A stretch of DNA of 64,000 nt from Aeromonas bestiarum (GCF_000819745.1 NZ_CDDA01000034.1:51255-115254); one strand, 5' to 3'; counted from the first letter of the stretch, positions 24,293-34,303 are shown. The notes: generated by a model not told the origin, from the sequence alone. Numbers and translations are program-made.

Positions 24293-25333
24293 TCAGAAGC
24301 GATCGAAGAAGGCCAGGGTGGCATTCAGCGCCACCTGACGCTGGGGATCGGCTTCCATGAACAGCTCGTGCCAGGCTCCCTCTACCCGCAACGGCTTGCC
24401 CCCTTCACACCGAGCCCGGGCGCAGAAGGCATCCTGCGCGGCATTGTCCACCACACTGTCTTCCCCCGCCTGCAGCAGCAGCAGCGGTGTCTTGATCCGA
24501 TCGGCGGCGGCGATGGCGCTGTCTCCGGCGGCTATCCCCTCGCGGATCCAGTGGGCCGTCACCCCGCCCAGCTTGATCTGCGGACGCTGTTCGTAGAGCT
24601 CGCGAAACACCTGATAGCGTGGCTCGCTGTGGCTCAGGCCATTCTCGGCAAATTCGTGGGACTGGTAGCTGCCCTGACCCGGGCCATAGGGCGGTTCGCC
24701 CAGCCAGCTGCCGACCGTGTCTATGCTGGCCGCCAGCCCCTGTGCCAGCCACTTGGGCAGGCCGCCAAGGTTGATGCCCATCATGGGGGAGGAGAGCACG
24801 GCGGCCTTGATGTCATCCGGCCAGCGCTCCAGATAGAGCGCCGAGATGGCGCCGCCCATGGAGTGGGCCAGCAGGAACAGCTTGGCGGGCTTGTCCGCCA
24901 CTATGACCTGGTCGTGAAACTGCTTCAGATCCAGCACATAATCGTCGAACTGGTCGACATATCCTTTCTCCTGGTCGTCCAGTAGACGCTCGGACAGGCC
25001 CTGACCTCGGTGATCGATGAGATAGAGGCTGTAGCCCTGACGCCACAGATCCCAGGCCAGCTCCTGATACTTGAGATAGCTCTCGACCCGGCCGTTGACG
25101 ATGAGAATGGCGCGATCCACCCTGGCCTGGCGCAGGGCGGCGTAGCGGATGGTGACGCCGTCCTTGCCCTTGAATTCCCCCGGGGCTGCGTGCTCGCGCC
25201 AGAAGTCGGGCAGGGTCTGCTGATGGAGGGTGGCAACCTCGGCTTCGGATGTCAGCGGATAGGGATTGGTCACGGCAAGGGCTCCGGCAGAAAACAGGGT
25301 CAGGGCCAGCAGGGGCAAATAGTTAGGCTTCAT
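24293..25333 (-). CDS. pldB: lysophospholipase L2
   Basis: A 346-residue alpha/beta hydrolase from the ATG at 25333. The oxyanion-region IDHRGQGLS is near residue 107, the nucleophile elbow is LAHSMGG near 151, the acid is GEDSVVD near 287 and the histidine is AWHELFME near 317. A hydrophobic N-terminus with ALA suggests export or membrane association. PldB removes the remaining acyl chain from lysophospholipids. The start overlaps the trmH stop by 11 bases; yigL follows. Confidence 0.88.
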   Translation of the reverse strand: MKPNYLPLLALTLFSAGALAVTNPYPLTSEAEVATLHQQTLPDFWREHAAPGEFKGKDGVTIRYAALRQARVDRAILIVNGRVESYLKYQELAWDLWRQGYSLYLIDHRGQGLSERLLDDQEKGYVDQFDDYVLDLKQFHDQVIVADKPAKLFLLAHSMGGAISALYLERWPDDIKAAVLSSPMMGINLGGLPKWLAQGLAASIDTVGSWLGEPPYGPGQGSYQSHEFAENGLSHSEPRYQVFRELYEQRPQIKLGGVTAHWIREGIAAGDSAIAAADRIKTPLLLLQAGEDSVVDNAAQDAFCARARCEGGKPLRVEGAWHELFMEADPQRQVALNATLAFFDRF

Positions 25334-26066
25334 CAATGTACTCTTCCGAGGTGTCGTCCGACTGCTGTGCGGCCCAGCCCTTGCGGGTCAGTTGCATCTG
25401 TTGCCACCAGACCTCGTCCGCCAGGATTTCACCGGCCGGACCGAGCTGGGGATAGGGCATCTCTTTTTCTTTGCAGAGCTGGGCATAGATGGGGTAACCC
25501 CCCTCGAACAATATGCTGTTCTGCTCCTCCAGGTCGAGCGGGCAGCCGCGCTGATAGCAGCCGGCCAGCTCGCGCTGGCGCTGGGCCTCATACAGGATGG
25601 CGGCGGCGGCCACAGAGACGTTGAGGGACTGCACCATGCCCACCATGGGGATGACGATATGGTGATCGGCCAGGGCCAGTGCCTCTTCGCCTATACCGTG
25701 CTTCTCTTGGCCCACCAGGATGGCGGTGGGCTTGGTGTAGTCTATGGCGCGAAAATCCACCGAACTGTCGGAGAGGTGGGTCGCCAGGATCTGCATGCCG
25801 GCGGCTTTCAATTCGGCCACTGCGCTGCCGATGTCCGGGTGCAGCTTCACGTCCACCCAGTTCTGGCTGCCGCGGGCTGTGCCCTTGCGCTTGTGGATCC
25901 AGCTCTTGGGCCAGACGGCATGCACCCTGTGGATGCCGATGGCATCGGCGGTACGCACTATGGCGGCCAGATTGTGAGGCTTGTGGACCTCTTCCATACA
26001 GACGGTCAAGTCGAGCTGGCGCTGGGCCAGCATGTCAGAAATCCGTTTAAAGCGTTCAGGAGTCAT
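25323..26066 (-). CDS. trmH: tRNA (guanosine-18-2'-O)-methyltransferase
   Basis: A 247-residue SPOUT methyltransferase (E. coli TrmH 229). Motif 1 is [15 protein letters not shown] near residue 28, and the trefoil-knot SAM site is [15 protein letters not shown] followed by [17 protein letters not shown]. It 2'-O-methylates G18 in the D-loop of tRNAs using SAM. It sits in the conserved gmk-rpoZ-spoT-trmH order; recG does not follow. Its start is preceded by a 33-codon mini-ORF that is a diverged copy of its own 5' end. Confidence 0.94.
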   Translation of the reverse strand: MTPERFKRISDMLAQRQLDLTVCMEEVHKPHNLAAIVRTADAIGIHRVHAVWPKSWIHKRKGTARGSQNWVDVKLHPDIGSAVAELKAAGMQILATHLSDSSVDFRAIDYTKPTAILVGQEKHGIGEEALALADHHIVIPMVGMVQSLNVSVAAAAILYEAQRQRELAGCYQRGCPLDLEEQNSILFEGGYPIYAQLCKEKEMPYPQLGPAGEILADEVWWQQMQLTRKGWAAQQSDDTSEEYIDEA

Positions 26067-26067
26067 A

Positions 26068-26169
26068 TCAGTTTCTATCGGGTGAGGCGGGTGTGCCGGG
26101 CAAGCGGGTTGAGTCGGGCTGACGCCGGGTCAGTATGGTGCGGATTTGCTCGAGGCGTTCGGGGCTCAT
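26068..26169 (-). pseudogene. mini-ORF, diverged copy of the trmH 5' end
   Basis: A 33-codon frame beginning [19 protein letters not shown], against [19 protein letters not shown] in TrmH. It then departs from the family and stops one base before the trmH ATG. It is the most diverged of the 5' copies in this window. It lies in the spoT-trmH gap. Confidence 0.8.
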
Positions 26170-26213
26170 GGCGTGTCTCTATAAAAGCAGCAGGCGGCTT
26201 GCGCCGCCTGTAT

Positions 26214-28331
26214 TCAGTTCTTTTGTCGGCTCACCTTGAGCACATTGGGCATCACGCGGATCTTGCGCATTATGTTGGCCAGGTGGATACGGCTCTTGGT
26301 GGTGATGAGCAGGGTGACCAGATAGACACGGCCATCCTTCTCTTCGGTGCTGATGGCGTGAATGTTGGCGCCGGTGGCGGCAATCACGTTGGCCAGCTCG
26401 GCCAGCGCACCCTGATGGTTGACTATCTCTATGCTGATGCCGGTGCGGAATTCCTGCTCCTGATCCTTGTCCACCTCCCACTGTACCGGCAGGTATTTGT
26501 CCGGTTCGCGGCTGTAGCCCTTGATGTTGCGGCAGGCTTCCTGGTGGATCACCAGCCCCTTGCCCGGGCTGATGTGGGCAATGATGGCATCCCCCGGGAT
26601 GGGGCGGCAGCAGTTGGCGAAGGTGACCAGCATGCCGTCGGCACCCTTGATCGGCATCTTCTTGCTGCTGGACTTGGGCTGCTCTTCCGGCGGCAGTTCA
26701 TCCCCCAGCATGCGGCGTGCCACCATGACGCTCATGGCGTTGCCCAGACCCACGTCGGCCAGCAGGCCCTGCAGGTTCTCGTGTTTGGTGTCGGCCAGCA
26801 CCTGCTTGATGCGCGGCTCCGGAATGTCTTCAATATTCTTGGCGCCGAGCGCATGGTTGAGCAGGCGACGACCCAGCACCACAGACTCTTCGGTACGCAG
26901 GTTCTTGAGGAACTGGCGGATCTTGGAGCGGGCCTTGGTGGTCACCACAAAATTGAGCCAGGCCGCGTTGGGGCGGGCGCCCGGTGCCGTGATGATCTCC
27001 ACCGTTTGACCCGAATGCAGCGGGCTGCTCAGCGGATAGGGGTGGCGATCGACCCGTGAGCCGACGCAGGCGTGGCCTATGTCGGTGTGCACCGTGTAGG
27101 CGAAGTCCACCGGCGTGGCGCCCGTGGGCAGCTCCATGATGCGGCCTTCCGGGGTGAAGACGTAGATCTCGTCCGGGAACAGGTCGGTCTTGACCCCCTC
27201 GATGAATTCAAACGAGCTGCCGGCGCTCTGTTGCAGCTCCAGCAGGCTCTGCATCCAGCGCTGGGCGCGGATCTGGGCCGTGGTGCCCGAGCTGTCGCCA
27301 TCCTGCTTGTAGGCCCAATGGGCGGCAACCCCCTTGTCGGCCATCTGATCCATGAACTCGGTGCGGATCTGCACCTCGACCGGTACCCCGTGCGGCCCCA
27401 CCAGCGAGGTGTGCAGCGACTGGTAGCCGTTGGTCTTGGGGATGGCGATGTAATCCTTGAAGCGGCCGGGGCGCGGCTTGTAGAGGCTGTGCATCTGCCC
27501 CAGCACCCGGTAACAGGTATCTATGTCCTTCACCCTGACGCGAAAGGCGTAGATATCCATTACCTCATGAAATTGCAGCTCTTTTTTCTCCATCTTGTTG
27601 TAGATGGAGAAGAGGTTCTTCTCGCGGCCGCTCACCTGGGAGTCGATGCCGGCATCCCGCAATCGGCCCTCGATCTCGCTCTGGATGGAGTCGATGATTT
27701 CGCGGCGGTTGCCACGGGCACGGCGCACCGACTCTCGCAACACGCGGGAGCGCATGGGGTAGAGCGCCTCGAAGCCCAGCTCTTCCAGCTCGTTCTTCAT
27801 GGTATGAATACCGAGGCGGTTGGCGATGGGGGCGAAGATCTCGAGGGTCTCACGGGCGATGCGGCGGCGCTTGTCCGGCCGTAATGAGCCTAGCGTGCGC
27901 ATGTTGTGGGTGCGGTCGGCCAGCTTGATAAGGATGACCCGGATATCCTGGGTCATGGCCATCACCATCTTGCGGAAGTTTTCGGCCTGGGCCTCTTTGC
28001 GATCGCGGAATTTCAGTTTGTCGAGTTTGGAGACGCCCGCTACCAGCTCGGCGACGGCATCGCCAAACAGTTCGGCCAGATCGGCCTTGGTGACCGGGGT
28101 ATCTTCGATGACGTCGTGCAGCACGGCGGCCATCAGAGTTTCGTGATCGAGTCGCATGTCGCCGAGAATGCGGGCAACGGCAACCGGGTGGGTGATATAG
28201 GGCTCGCCACTGGAACGCATCTGTCCCTGGTGGGCATCACGGGCCACCACATAGGCTTGCCTGAGCTTCTCAACCTGCTCTGGTGGCAGGTAGGAACTGG
28301 CTATTTCTTTAAGATTTTCAAATAAATACAA
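26214..28331 (-). CDS. spoT: bifunctional (p)ppGpp synthetase/hydrolase
   Basis: A 705-residue RelA/SpoT protein. The HD hydrolase domain covers residues 40-190 ([15 protein letters not shown] and the RTHNMRTL block). The synthetase domain is at about 230-360 ([23 protein letters not shown]), TGS at about 385-445, and the helical and ACT domains are C-terminal. The intact hydrolase motifs mark SpoT. It balances the alarmone in response to carbon and fatty-acid starvation. The start codon is TTG (TTGTATTTATTTGAA), the same unusual start as in E. coli spoT, with GGGGA upstream. It follows rpoZ. Confidence 0.97.
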   Translation of the reverse strand: MYLFENLKEIASSYLPPEQVEKLRQAYVVARDAHQGQMRSSGEPYITHPVAVARILGDMRLDHETLMAAVLHDVIEDTPVTKADLAELFGDAVAELVAGVSKLDKLKFRDRKEAQAENFRKMVMAMTQDIRVILIKLADRTHNMRTLGSLRPDKRRRIARETLEIFAPIANRLGIHTMKNELEELGFEALYPMRSRVLRESVRRARGNRREIIDSIQSEIEGRLRDAGIDSQVSGREKNLFSIYNKMEKKELQFHEVMDIYAFRVRVKDIDTCYRVLGQMHSLYKPRPGRFKDYIAIPKTNGYQSLHTSLVGPHGVPVEVQIRTEFMDQMADKGVAAHWAYKQDGDSSGTTAQIRAQRWMQSLLELQQSAGSSFEFIEGVKTDLFPDEIYVFTPEGRIMELPTGATPVDFAYTVHTDIGHACVGSRVDRHPYPLSSPLHSGQTVEIITAPGARPNAAWLNFVVTTKARSKIRQFLKNLRTEESVVLGRRLLNHALGAKNIEDIPEPRIKQVLADTKHENLQGLLADVGLGNAMSVMVARRMLGDELPPEEQPKSSSKKMPIKGADGMLVTFANCCRPIPGDAIIAHISPGKGLVIHQEACRNIKGYSREPDKYLPVQWEVDKDQEQEFRTGISIEIVNHQGALAELANVIAATGANIHAISTEEKDGRVYLVTLLITTKSRIHLANIMRKIRVMPNVLKVSRQKN

Positions 28332-28423
28332 GACAGTCCCCGCAGCGGTGAAACGGCAATCCGTGGAATTGAGGAATAGTCCTGAGTTTGCGAGGTTTTC
28401 GAGCGGTTGTAAATGGGAAGAAC

Positions 28424-28449
28424 AGTCGGCACCCGGGCGGGCGCCGACT
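28424..28449 (-). repeat. hairpin in the rpoZ-spoT gap
   Basis: AGTCGGC (28424-28430) and GCCGACT (28443-28449) enclose a GC-rich loop. The T content after it is moderate on the minus strand. It could be a weak terminator or a processing site between rpoZ and spoT. Confidence 0.45.
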
Positions 28450-28465
28450 ATGAGAAATAACTGAC

Positions 28466-28741
28466 TTAACCGCGGCCTTCGGCGATGGCAGCAACGGCAG
28501 CCAGCTCGGCGGCTTCCTGTTCTTGCTGCTCGTAGCGGTCCTGGGTGTCCATCACCTGGTTGTTCACCAGACCCAGCTCGATCTCGCGCAGGGCGATCAC
28601 GGTCGGCTTGTCGTTCTCTTCGTCAACCAGGGGATCTTTGCCTTGAACCGCGATTTGGCGGGCGCGGCGGGCGGCGACCAGCACCAGGTCAAAACGGTTA
28701 CCTACCTGTTTTACAGCATCTTCTACAGTAACGCGTGCCAT
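28466..28741 (-). CDS. rpoZ: RNA polymerase omega subunit
   Basis: A 91-residue protein opening [20 protein letters not shown] and including ARRARQ and ALREIE, all hallmarks of omega. It assists assembly of the beta' subunit and forms one ppGpp site of RNA polymerase. It lies between gmk and spoT as in E. coli. Confidence 0.97.
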   Translation of the reverse strand: MARVTVEDAVKQVGNRFDLVLVAARRARQIAVQGKDPLVDEENDKPTVIALREIELGLVNNQVMDTQDRYEQQEQEAAELAAVAAIAEGRG

Positions 28742-28820
28742 GCAGGACTCCAGTGTTTGGGCTTTCTGTGTTTAGAAAAGCGGTGTTTAAAAATGACGCA
28801 AAAGTTTACTTGTTTTTGGC

Positions 28821-29447
28821 CTATTCTGCCAGTAGCTGTTGCAGCAAGTTTTGTTGTGCCTGCTGTTGCTGATGCATTTCCAGCCGTTGGCACTCAATAA
28901 TGGCCCTGAGCTGGAACAGCGCCAGCTCAAAGTCTTCGTTGATAATGACATAGTCATACTCGTCATAGTGCACCATTTCGGCAATGGCTTTCGCCATCCG
29001 GCCGGCGATCACCTCGCTGCTGTCCTGACCGCGCCCGATCAGGCGTTGTTCCAGCTCGGCACGGCTGGGAGGCAGGATGAAGATGGACTTGGTCGGCATC
29101 TGCTCGCGGATCTGGCGGGCGCCCTGCCAGTCGATGTCGAGGAAGACGTCGATCCCCTTGGCCAGGCAGGCTTCGATGGCGGCGCGTGAGGTGCCGTAGT
29201 AATTGCCGAACACTTCGGCCCACTCCAGAAAATCACCGCGGGCGATCAACGCCTTGAATGTCTCCACCGGCACGAAGTGGTAATGCACCCCGTGCTCTTC
29301 GCCCGGGCGCATGGCTCGAGTCGTGTGGGAGACCGACAGTTGCATCTTGCCTGCTGCGTTGTGTTTGGTCAGCAAGGCATTGAGCAGGCTGGATTTACCC
29401 GCCCCGCTCGGGGAGGAGATGATATAGAGAGTGCCTTGTTGCGCCAT
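28821..29447 (-). CDS. gmk: guanylate kinase
   Basis: A 208-residue nucleotide kinase (E. coli 207). The P-loop [11 protein letters not shown] is at residues 11-21. The GMP-binding region has [19 protein letters not shown], and the lid has [13 protein letters not shown]. It makes GDP from GMP and ATP. Start AAAGGTAATGACATG. It is first in the gmk-rpoZ-spoT series and divergent from nothing close; the 300 bases upstream hold its promoter region and the terminator of the heptosyltransferase gene. Confidence 0.97.
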   Translation of the reverse strand: MAQQGTLYIISSPSGAGKSSLLNALLTKHNAAGKMQLSVSHTTRAMRPGEEHGVHYHFVPVETFKALIARGDFLEWAEVFGNYYGTSRAAIEACLAKGIDVFLDIDWQGARQIREQMPTKSIFILPPSRAELEQRLIGRGQDSSEVIAGRMAKAIAEMVHYDEYDYVIINEDFELALFQLRAIIECQRLEMHQQQQAQQNLLQQLLAE

Positions 29448-29593
29448 GTCATTACCTTTAATCGAAACCCGTGTTTTGGTTGTAGCAGAGGCCGCCGTCT
29501 TGTGCCCGAAAGGGAGACAGCCAAACGCAAAACGCGGAAAATTCTTGGATCAGGGGGATGTAAAGGCGGCGAATTTTAACAGAAGGCGGCGGA

Positions 29594-29624
29594 TAAAAAA
29601 ACGGCCGGAATCATATTCCAGCCG
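29594..29624 (-). terminator. terminator downstream of the heptosyltransferase gene
   Basis: On the minus strand CGGCTGGAAT / ATTCCGGCCG form a stem with one mismatch and a three-base loop, followed by seven T. The region 29625-29746 holds only a short palindrome (CTCGGA/TCCGAG at 29725-29739). Confidence 0.8.
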
Positions 29625-29746
29625 ATCAAAGTATTCGTAGCTTGCTGCGGGAGCGTAACCCACATCGGCCGCTATTCTGCACGGTGGGCGGGGCAGGGGC
29701 CAGCAGGTTATCCCTGCCTCAGGGCTCGGAATTTCCGAGTTGCCTC

Positions 29747-30802
29747 TCAGCCTGGCAGATGGCGATCGGCGCAGAGCCTGTCAAAGGTGGCGATGACACG
29801 TTCACTCGTGATCTTGCTCATGGCATCCGGGTCCTTGAGGCGGGTGCGCCAGCTCAGCTCGGCCAGCGGCTTGCCGGTCTCCTGTTCGATCAGTTCCTGA
29901 TAGACGCTGACCGCATAGTCGCGGCACAGATAGGGACCGGTACGGGCCGGATTGTGATGGGCGTAGAGGCCGATCACCGGTGTGCCGACCAAGGTTGCCA
30001 TGTGGGTAGGGCCCGTATCCGGGGCCAGCACCAGGCTGGCCTCGGCGATCAGCGCCAGCAGCTGTTTGAGGTTGGTCTGGCCCACCAGATCCATCGGCTT
30101 GCTGTGGCTGAGCCGCGCAATCTCTGCCGCCAGATCCCGCTCCAGCTTGGCCGGGCCGCCACAGAGGTAAACCTGAAAGCCCTTGCCGGCGGCGTGATCC
30201 GCGAGGGCGGCATAGCCTTTGGCGGTCCAGTTCTTGAACGCCTTGCTGGCTGCGGCGCAGATGAGCAGGGTCGGTTTGCCGCCAATCTTCTCCCGGGCCC
30301 AGGCCTGATGCTCGGCGCTGATGGGCAGTTGCCAGTCCGGGGTCAGATCCTGGATGCCCAGCTCTTTGGCGAAGGCGAGAAAGCCATCCAGCACATGAGG
30401 GGATGAGGGGGACGGCACCCTGTGGTTGGTGAACAGCCACTGACCGTCGTTGGCGCGCGCCTTGTCGAAGCCGAGTTTGATGTGCGCCCGGATGCCTAGG
30501 GTGGCAATGCTGGCGCGCATGGCCGCCTGCAGATGGAGCAGGGCATCGAACCTGCGTCCCTTGAGGGTCTGCCAGAGGTCACGATAGCCGCGCCAGCCCT
30601 TGCTCTTGTCAAAGGCGATGACCTCGACCCCGGGGAGATCGGCGAAAAGTGTCGCCTCTATCTTGCCGGTGATCCAGGTGATGCGAGTCTCTGGCCACTC
30701 CCGCTGGATGACGCGCACCAGCGCCAGCGCGTGGCAGCAATCCCCGATGGCGGAGAGCCGCAGGATGCAGATGGAAGAGGGCGGCGTTTGGAACAGCGGC
30801 AT
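29747..30802 (-). CDS. glycosyltransferase family 9 (heptosyltransferase)
   Basis: A 351-residue GT9 protein from the ATG at 30802; a TTG seven codons upstream is an alternative. Near the start, LRLSAIGDCCHALALVRVIQ is the ADP-heptose:LPS heptosyltransferase motif. The C-terminal half has APDTGPTHMATLVGTPVIGLYAHHNP, the donor-binding region. It should add heptose to Kdo in the lipopolysaccharide inner core at the cytoplasmic face. The divergent kdkA supports this, since organisms with a phosphorylated single Kdo pair KdkA with an OpsX-type heptosyltransferase. Confidence 0.88.
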   Translation of the reverse strand: MPLFQTPPSSICILRLSAIGDCCHALALVRVIQREWPETRITWITGKIEATLFADLPGVEVIAFDKSKGWRGYRDLWQTLKGRRFDALLHLQAAMRASIATLGIRAHIKLGFDKARANDGQWLFTNHRVPSPSSPHVLDGFLAFAKELGIQDLTPDWQLPISAEHQAWAREKIGGKPTLLICAAASKAFKNWTAKGYAALADHAAGKGFQVYLCGGPAKLERDLAAEIARLSHSKPMDLVGQTNLKQLLALIAEASLVLAPDTGPTHMATLVGTPVIGLYAHHNPARTGPYLCRDYAVSVYQELIEQETGKPLAELSWRTRLKDPDAMSKITSERVIATFDRLCADRHLPG

Positions 30803-30987
30803 GATGTGGCGCAATGGTGGCAAAATGGATGGATGGCATTATGCAAACTCCCCTGTGGATTGTAAAATTGCGCGCAACTGGCAGCCGGTACTGGCCCTGA
30901 TCCTCACAAGGAGCTCGGGTCCATGCCGACAGGCCGCCTTATCGTGAATCGAACCATTGCGATTACTGACCGACCGGAATCACCAAG

Positions 30988-31701
30988 ATGCGAATTCAGA
31001 CCGAACACAACCAGATCTGCTGGTACGCCGAAGGGATTTTTCATGACCCTTCCCCCGAGCTGTTTGATCCGGCCTGGTGGCAGACCCATCGCCAGGTGGT
31101 GGGTTCCTCCATAGGTCGCGGGGTGACCTGGTTCGTGAAGGATGAATCCCGCCATCTGGTGCTGCGCCATTACTATCGCGGGGGCATGGTGGGCAAGGTG
31201 GTGCGGGATCGCTTCTGGTTCGAGGGGGTGGAGAGCAGCCGGGCCATGGCTGAGTACAGCCTGCTGGCCAAGCTGAGCGAGCAGGGCCTGCCGGTGCCGC
31301 GCCCGTTTGCGGCCCGCATGGCCAAGCAGGGCCCCTTCTATCGGGCCGATATCCTGATCGAGCGCATTCGCGGCGCCAAGGATCTGGTGGCGCTGCTCAA
31401 GCAGGGGCCGATCGCCGGCGAGGTGTGGCACAAGGTCGGCCAGACGGTGCGTCAGCTGCACGATGCCGGTGTCTATCATGCGGATCTCAACAGCCACAAC
31501 CTGCTGCTCGACAAGGAGGGCAAGGTGTGGGTGATCGACTTCGACAAGGGGGCAATCCGTTCCCCAGGCAGCTGGCAGCAGGCCAACCTGGAGCGGTTGC
31601 TGCGCTCCTTCACCAAAGAGTCCCAATTGCATACCAGTTTCCACTTCGTGCCGGACAACTGGCAGGCCTTGATGCAGGGTTATCAAGGAAAAGCGGGCTG
31701 A
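30988..31701 (+). CDS. kdkA: 3-deoxy-D-manno-octulosonic acid kinase
   Basis: A 237-residue kinase of the eukaryotic-like fold. The catalytic loop is YHADLNSHNLLLD near residue 165 and the metal-binding motif is VIDFDKGAIR near residue 183. KdkA phosphorylates the Kdo residue of Kdo-lipid A in the inner core. Its length fits Haemophilus-type KdkA. It is divergent from the GT9 heptosyltransferase, giving a small LPS-core locus. Confidence 0.93.
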   Translation: MRIQTEHNQICWYAEGIFHDPSPELFDPAWWQTHRQVVGSSIGRGVTWFVKDESRHLVLRHYYRGGMVGKVVRDRFWFEGVESSRAMAEYSLLAKLSEQGLPVPRPFAARMAKQGPFYRADILIERIRGAKDLVALLKQGPIAGEVWHKVGQTVRQLHDAGVYHADLNSHNLLLDKEGKVWVIDFDKGAIRSPGSWQQANLERLLRSFTKESQLHTSFHFVPDNWQALMQGYQGKAG

Positions 31702-31771
31702 CCCTGTTGCTCACCGCGAGAGCCAATGTTACTTATTGGGCAGGTATTCAGATTCGGTTTCGAGGCGCTTG

Positions 31772-32635
31772 ATGGACATGCTCAAGGCTCCCCTGAGGGA
31801 AGCAATCACCCGGTTTGATCTGGCGCTGATGGCGGATGCCATGGCTCTGCTGGCGGCGGGACTCTGGAGCTGGAGCCCGCAGCAGGGGGTGCAGCGAGAT
31901 CTCTCCTGCCTGCGCCTGCTGGGATTGGATGAGACTGGGCTGGACGATCTCGGCTGGCTTGAACGGGTACATCCCGACGATGTGGCCGCATTGCAGGATG
32001 CGCTCGGTGCCTGCCAGAGCGGACGAGTGGCCCAGATCCGGCTCGAATACCGCATCTTGCATCACGATGGTCACTATGTGCGGCTGGAAGAGCGGGCCCG
32101 GCGCGATGTGCACGGCCAGGTGCTGGGGGTGGTACGCCAGCTCGACCCGCTGGCCGTGATAGTGGAAGAGCGCCACGGCATGGATCCCCTCACCGGGCTG
32201 GAGAGTCGCGGCCACTTCGAACAACTGCTCGACGAGCGGCTGGCGACCGAGAGCGGCCGCTTCAGCCTGCTGCAGTTCACCGTGGACCACAGTGCCAAGA
32301 TACTGCAGCTGTTTGGCGAGGCGGCCTGCGATGCCATGCTGGCCAAGCTGGCGCGCATAGTGCGCCACGAACTGCGGCGGGAAGATCCCTTCGCCCGCTG
32401 GGACCAGGATGGCTTCATCCTGATGCTCTCCCAGACCGATCGGCTGAGCGGCCTGGAGATTGCCGAGCGGCTGCGCCTGGAGATCGCCGATGCCAGCCTG
32501 CTGCCGCAGCGGCCGGTGACCGTCAGCATAGGGCTGGTGCAGAGCCAGAGCGGCGAACATATCGATCACCTGCTGGCCCGTCTGGCCACCTGTCACGGTC
32601 AGGCCAGACGGGAGCACAATACCGTCGTTGGTTAA
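31772..32635 (+). CDS. PAS protein with degenerate GGDEF domain
   Basis: A 287-residue protein from the ATG at 31772, which has GAGG upstream. A PAS fold at about residues 20-130 includes the PAC-like LEYRILHHDGHYVRLEERARRD block. A diguanylate-cyclase-like domain follows, with DPLTGLESRGHF at its start. The active-site loop reads RWDQDGF where GGDEF is expected, so both glycines and the acidic pair are lost and cyclase activity is unlikely. It may bind c-di-GMP or GTP or act as a partner protein. It has no membrane segment. The stop overlaps the convergent yigM by four bases. Confidence 0.75.
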   Translation: MDMLKAPLREAITRFDLALMADAMALLAAGLWSWSPQQGVQRDLSCLRLLGLDETGLDDLGWLERVHPDDVAALQDALGACQSGRVAQIRLEYRILHHDGHYVRLEERARRDVHGQVLGVVRQLDPLAVIVEERHGMDPLTGLESRGHFEQLLDERLATESGRFSLLQFTVDHSAKILQLFGEAACDAMLAKLARIVRHELRREDPFARWDQDGFILMLSQTDRLSGLEIAERLRLEIADASLLPQRPVTVSIGLVQSQSGEHIDHLLARLATCHGQARREHNTVVG

Positions 32636-33486
32636 TACTTGCTCACGTTGGCGCGCTGGCAAATCCAGAGGGAGGCCAGCATCAACAGGCCGCCAAGCGC
32701 GAGGCGGAGCAGGTCGGTTTCCCGTCCCCATAGCAGCAGGTTGACCAGCAACCCCGCCGGGATCAGGGCGTTGTTCATGATGGCCAGCACACCGCTGCTG
32801 ACCTTGGTGGCGCCCTTGTTCCACAGGAAGTAACCCAGTCCGGAAGCGCCTATCCCCAGCCACAGCAGAATGCCCCATTGCAAACCGCTGGTGGGGTATT
32901 GTGGCTTGCCCAGCAGCCACCAGGCGGGCAGGGCGACAGCCAGGGCCCCCAGATAGAAGCAGCCGAACACCGCGAGCTGGGGGGGCTGTTCCTTCTCCCG
33001 TGCCAGCAACACCTTGTAGCCGACCTGGCCGATGGCGAAGCAAATGTTGGCCCCCTGCACCACCAGGAATCCCAGCACATAGCTCTCGGTCAGCCCATCG
33101 AAGCGGATGACGGCCGCTCCCAGCACCGCCAGCAGGGCGCCCCACAGGTAGACGGGTTTGAAGCGCCGCTCCAGCAGATCGTGGATCAGGGTGACGTAGA
33201 TGGGGGTGAAGATGGTGAACACCAGCACTTCCGGCACCGTCAGCAGCAGGAAGGACTGGTAGTAGAACAGATACATGATGCCGAGCTGGATGGCACCCAG
33301 ACTCATCAGCTTGAGCACCAGATCGGGCCGCAGCCAGCGGCGTCGGAGGAAGGGCAGGAACACCAGGCTGGCGAGGACGATGCGGGTCAGCACGGAGAAG
33401 TAGGCATCTACCTGGCCGGCGAGATAAACCCCGATCAGGCTGAAGGAGAATGACCAGAGCAGGGTTACCCCTATCAAGTAGTTCAT
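32632..33486 (-). CDS. yigM: DMT-family transporter YigM (biotin uptake)
   Basis: A 284-residue membrane protein with ten predicted helices in two EamA repeats. The LTVPEVLVFTIFTPIYVTLI block and the GATKVSSGVLAIMNN region closely resemble E. coli YigM, which imports biotin. The assignment rests on remembered similarity along the length; a related carboxylate exporter cannot be ruled out. It is divergent from the next gene with 39 bases between. Confidence 0.75.
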   Translation of the reverse strand: MNYLIGVTLLWSFSFSLIGVYLAGQVDAYFSVLTRIVLASLVFLPFLRRRWLRPDLVLKLMSLGAIQLGIMYLFYYQSFLLLTVPEVLVFTIFTPIYVTLIHDLLERRFKPVYLWGALLAVLGAAVIRFDGLTESYVLGFLVVQGANICFAIGQVGYKVLLAREKEQPPQLAVFGCFYLGALAVALPAWWLLGKPQYPTSGLQWGILLWLGIGASGLGYFLWNKGATKVSSGVLAIMNNALIPAGLLVNLLLWGRETDLLRLALGGLLMLASLWICQRANVSKY

Positions 33487-33525
33487 GTGATTGAATTGTC
33501 GTCAGTTGTCAATTTGGAGGGCGCT

Positions 33526-33987
33526 ATGATGGCCGAGTTGGAAAGCGCGATCCAGCGTTTATGGGAGCAGTTGCCACAGATCGGAGCATTTGCCTTCGAG
33601 GCGAGCAACGGGGAAGGGTCCGCGACCGACTGGTGTGGTCGTGGTGAGGGAGAGGTGCTGGTGACCGATCATCAGGGGGGCTGGCTGTTCGCCGAGACAG
33701 GCCGTTACACCACGCCCCATGGCAGGGTGCTCACCATGCACAACCGTTTCTGGTGGCGGCGCGGCGCGCGGGGGATCCTGCTTTCACACCTGCGTTACGA
33801 GCAGCCGGTCGAGTTGTTCGAATTGCTGCCTCAGGCGGATGGCCGCTGGCTCACCGCCGAGCCCCACCTGTGTGGCCAGGATCACTACAGTGCCGAGCTG
33901 GCGCAGACCACGGGCGGCTTTCTGCTCGGCTGGCAGATCACGGGGCCGCGCAAGAACGAGCGGCTCAGCTATCGCTACCGGGAGTGA
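33526..33987 (+). CDS. conserved hypothetical protein, beta-rich (DUF6314-like)
   Basis: A 153-residue cytoplasmic protein from the ATG at 33526, preceded by GGAGGG. It has a regular alternation of short strands with conserved-looking WLFAETGRY, HNRFWWRR, CGQDHYSAEL and KNERLSYRY. The ending GPRKNERLSYRYRE resembles the DUF6314 family of small beta-barrels. No catalytic motif is visible. It is probably monocistronic. Confidence 0.6.
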   Translation: MMAELESAIQRLWEQLPQIGAFAFEASNGEGSATDWCGRGEGEVLVTDHQGGWLFAETGRYTTPHGRVLTMHNRFWWRRGARGILLSHLRYEQPVELFELLPQADGRWLTAEPHLCGQDHYSAELAQTTGGFLLGWQITGPRKNERLSYRYRE

Positions 33988-34032
33988 TGTGCAAGGTGGC
34001 TTGGCGTCTGTGCTGGCAGGGAAAGGCCGGTA

Positions 34033-34058
34033 TAAAAAAACCGGCGCAGTGCGCCGGT
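34033..34058 (-). terminator. terminator after the small membrane protein gene
   Basis: ACCGGCGC / GCGCCGGT with an AGT loop. On the minus strand a run of seven T follows. It ends the EamA transporter/small protein transcript. Confidence 0.88.
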
Positions 34059-34141
34059 AGAGGGGACAAATCGGAGGTTTTTTAAAAAACGGTCCCAAAA
34101 ACAGGAGAGATACACTCTCGTCACACATTCAGAGATGGACT

Positions 34142-34303
34142 TCAGGCACTCAACGCATAGCTCAGCATGGCTTGCAGCTTGCTGTCGAAGAACCAGGGCA
34201 GCAGCACCATCAGCAGGCCGAGCACGCCGGCCAGCCGCTGGCGGTATTGCCAGCCGGCAATCAGCACCAGGCCGCCACACAGGGTGGTCAGGATGCCTGA
34301 CAT
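34142..34303 (-). CDS. small membrane protein coupled to an EamA transporter
   Basis: A 53-residue protein from the ATG at 34303, with GGAGGCCACCCT upstream. Two hydrophobic stretches (about 3-16 and 22-38) suggest a two-helix hairpin. Its start lies inside the last codons of the upstream transporter gene (16-base overlap), so it is translationally coupled. No family recognised. It may be an accessory subunit of the transporter. Confidence 0.6.
   Translation of the reverse strand: MSGILTTLCGGLVLIAGWQYRQRLAGVLGLLMVLLPWFFDSKLQAMLSYALSA

Noticed and set aside
28380..28420. A frame in the spoT leader reading LQPLENLANS, similar to [13 protein letters not shown]
   Set aside because: The similarity is a few residues in an AT-richer leader and has no start codon; chance is likely.
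30945..31014. GCGATTACTGACCGACC before kdkA resembles GCGAATTCAGACCGAAC at its start
   Set aside because: The match is short and gapped, without a start codon or a stop near the kdkA ATG.
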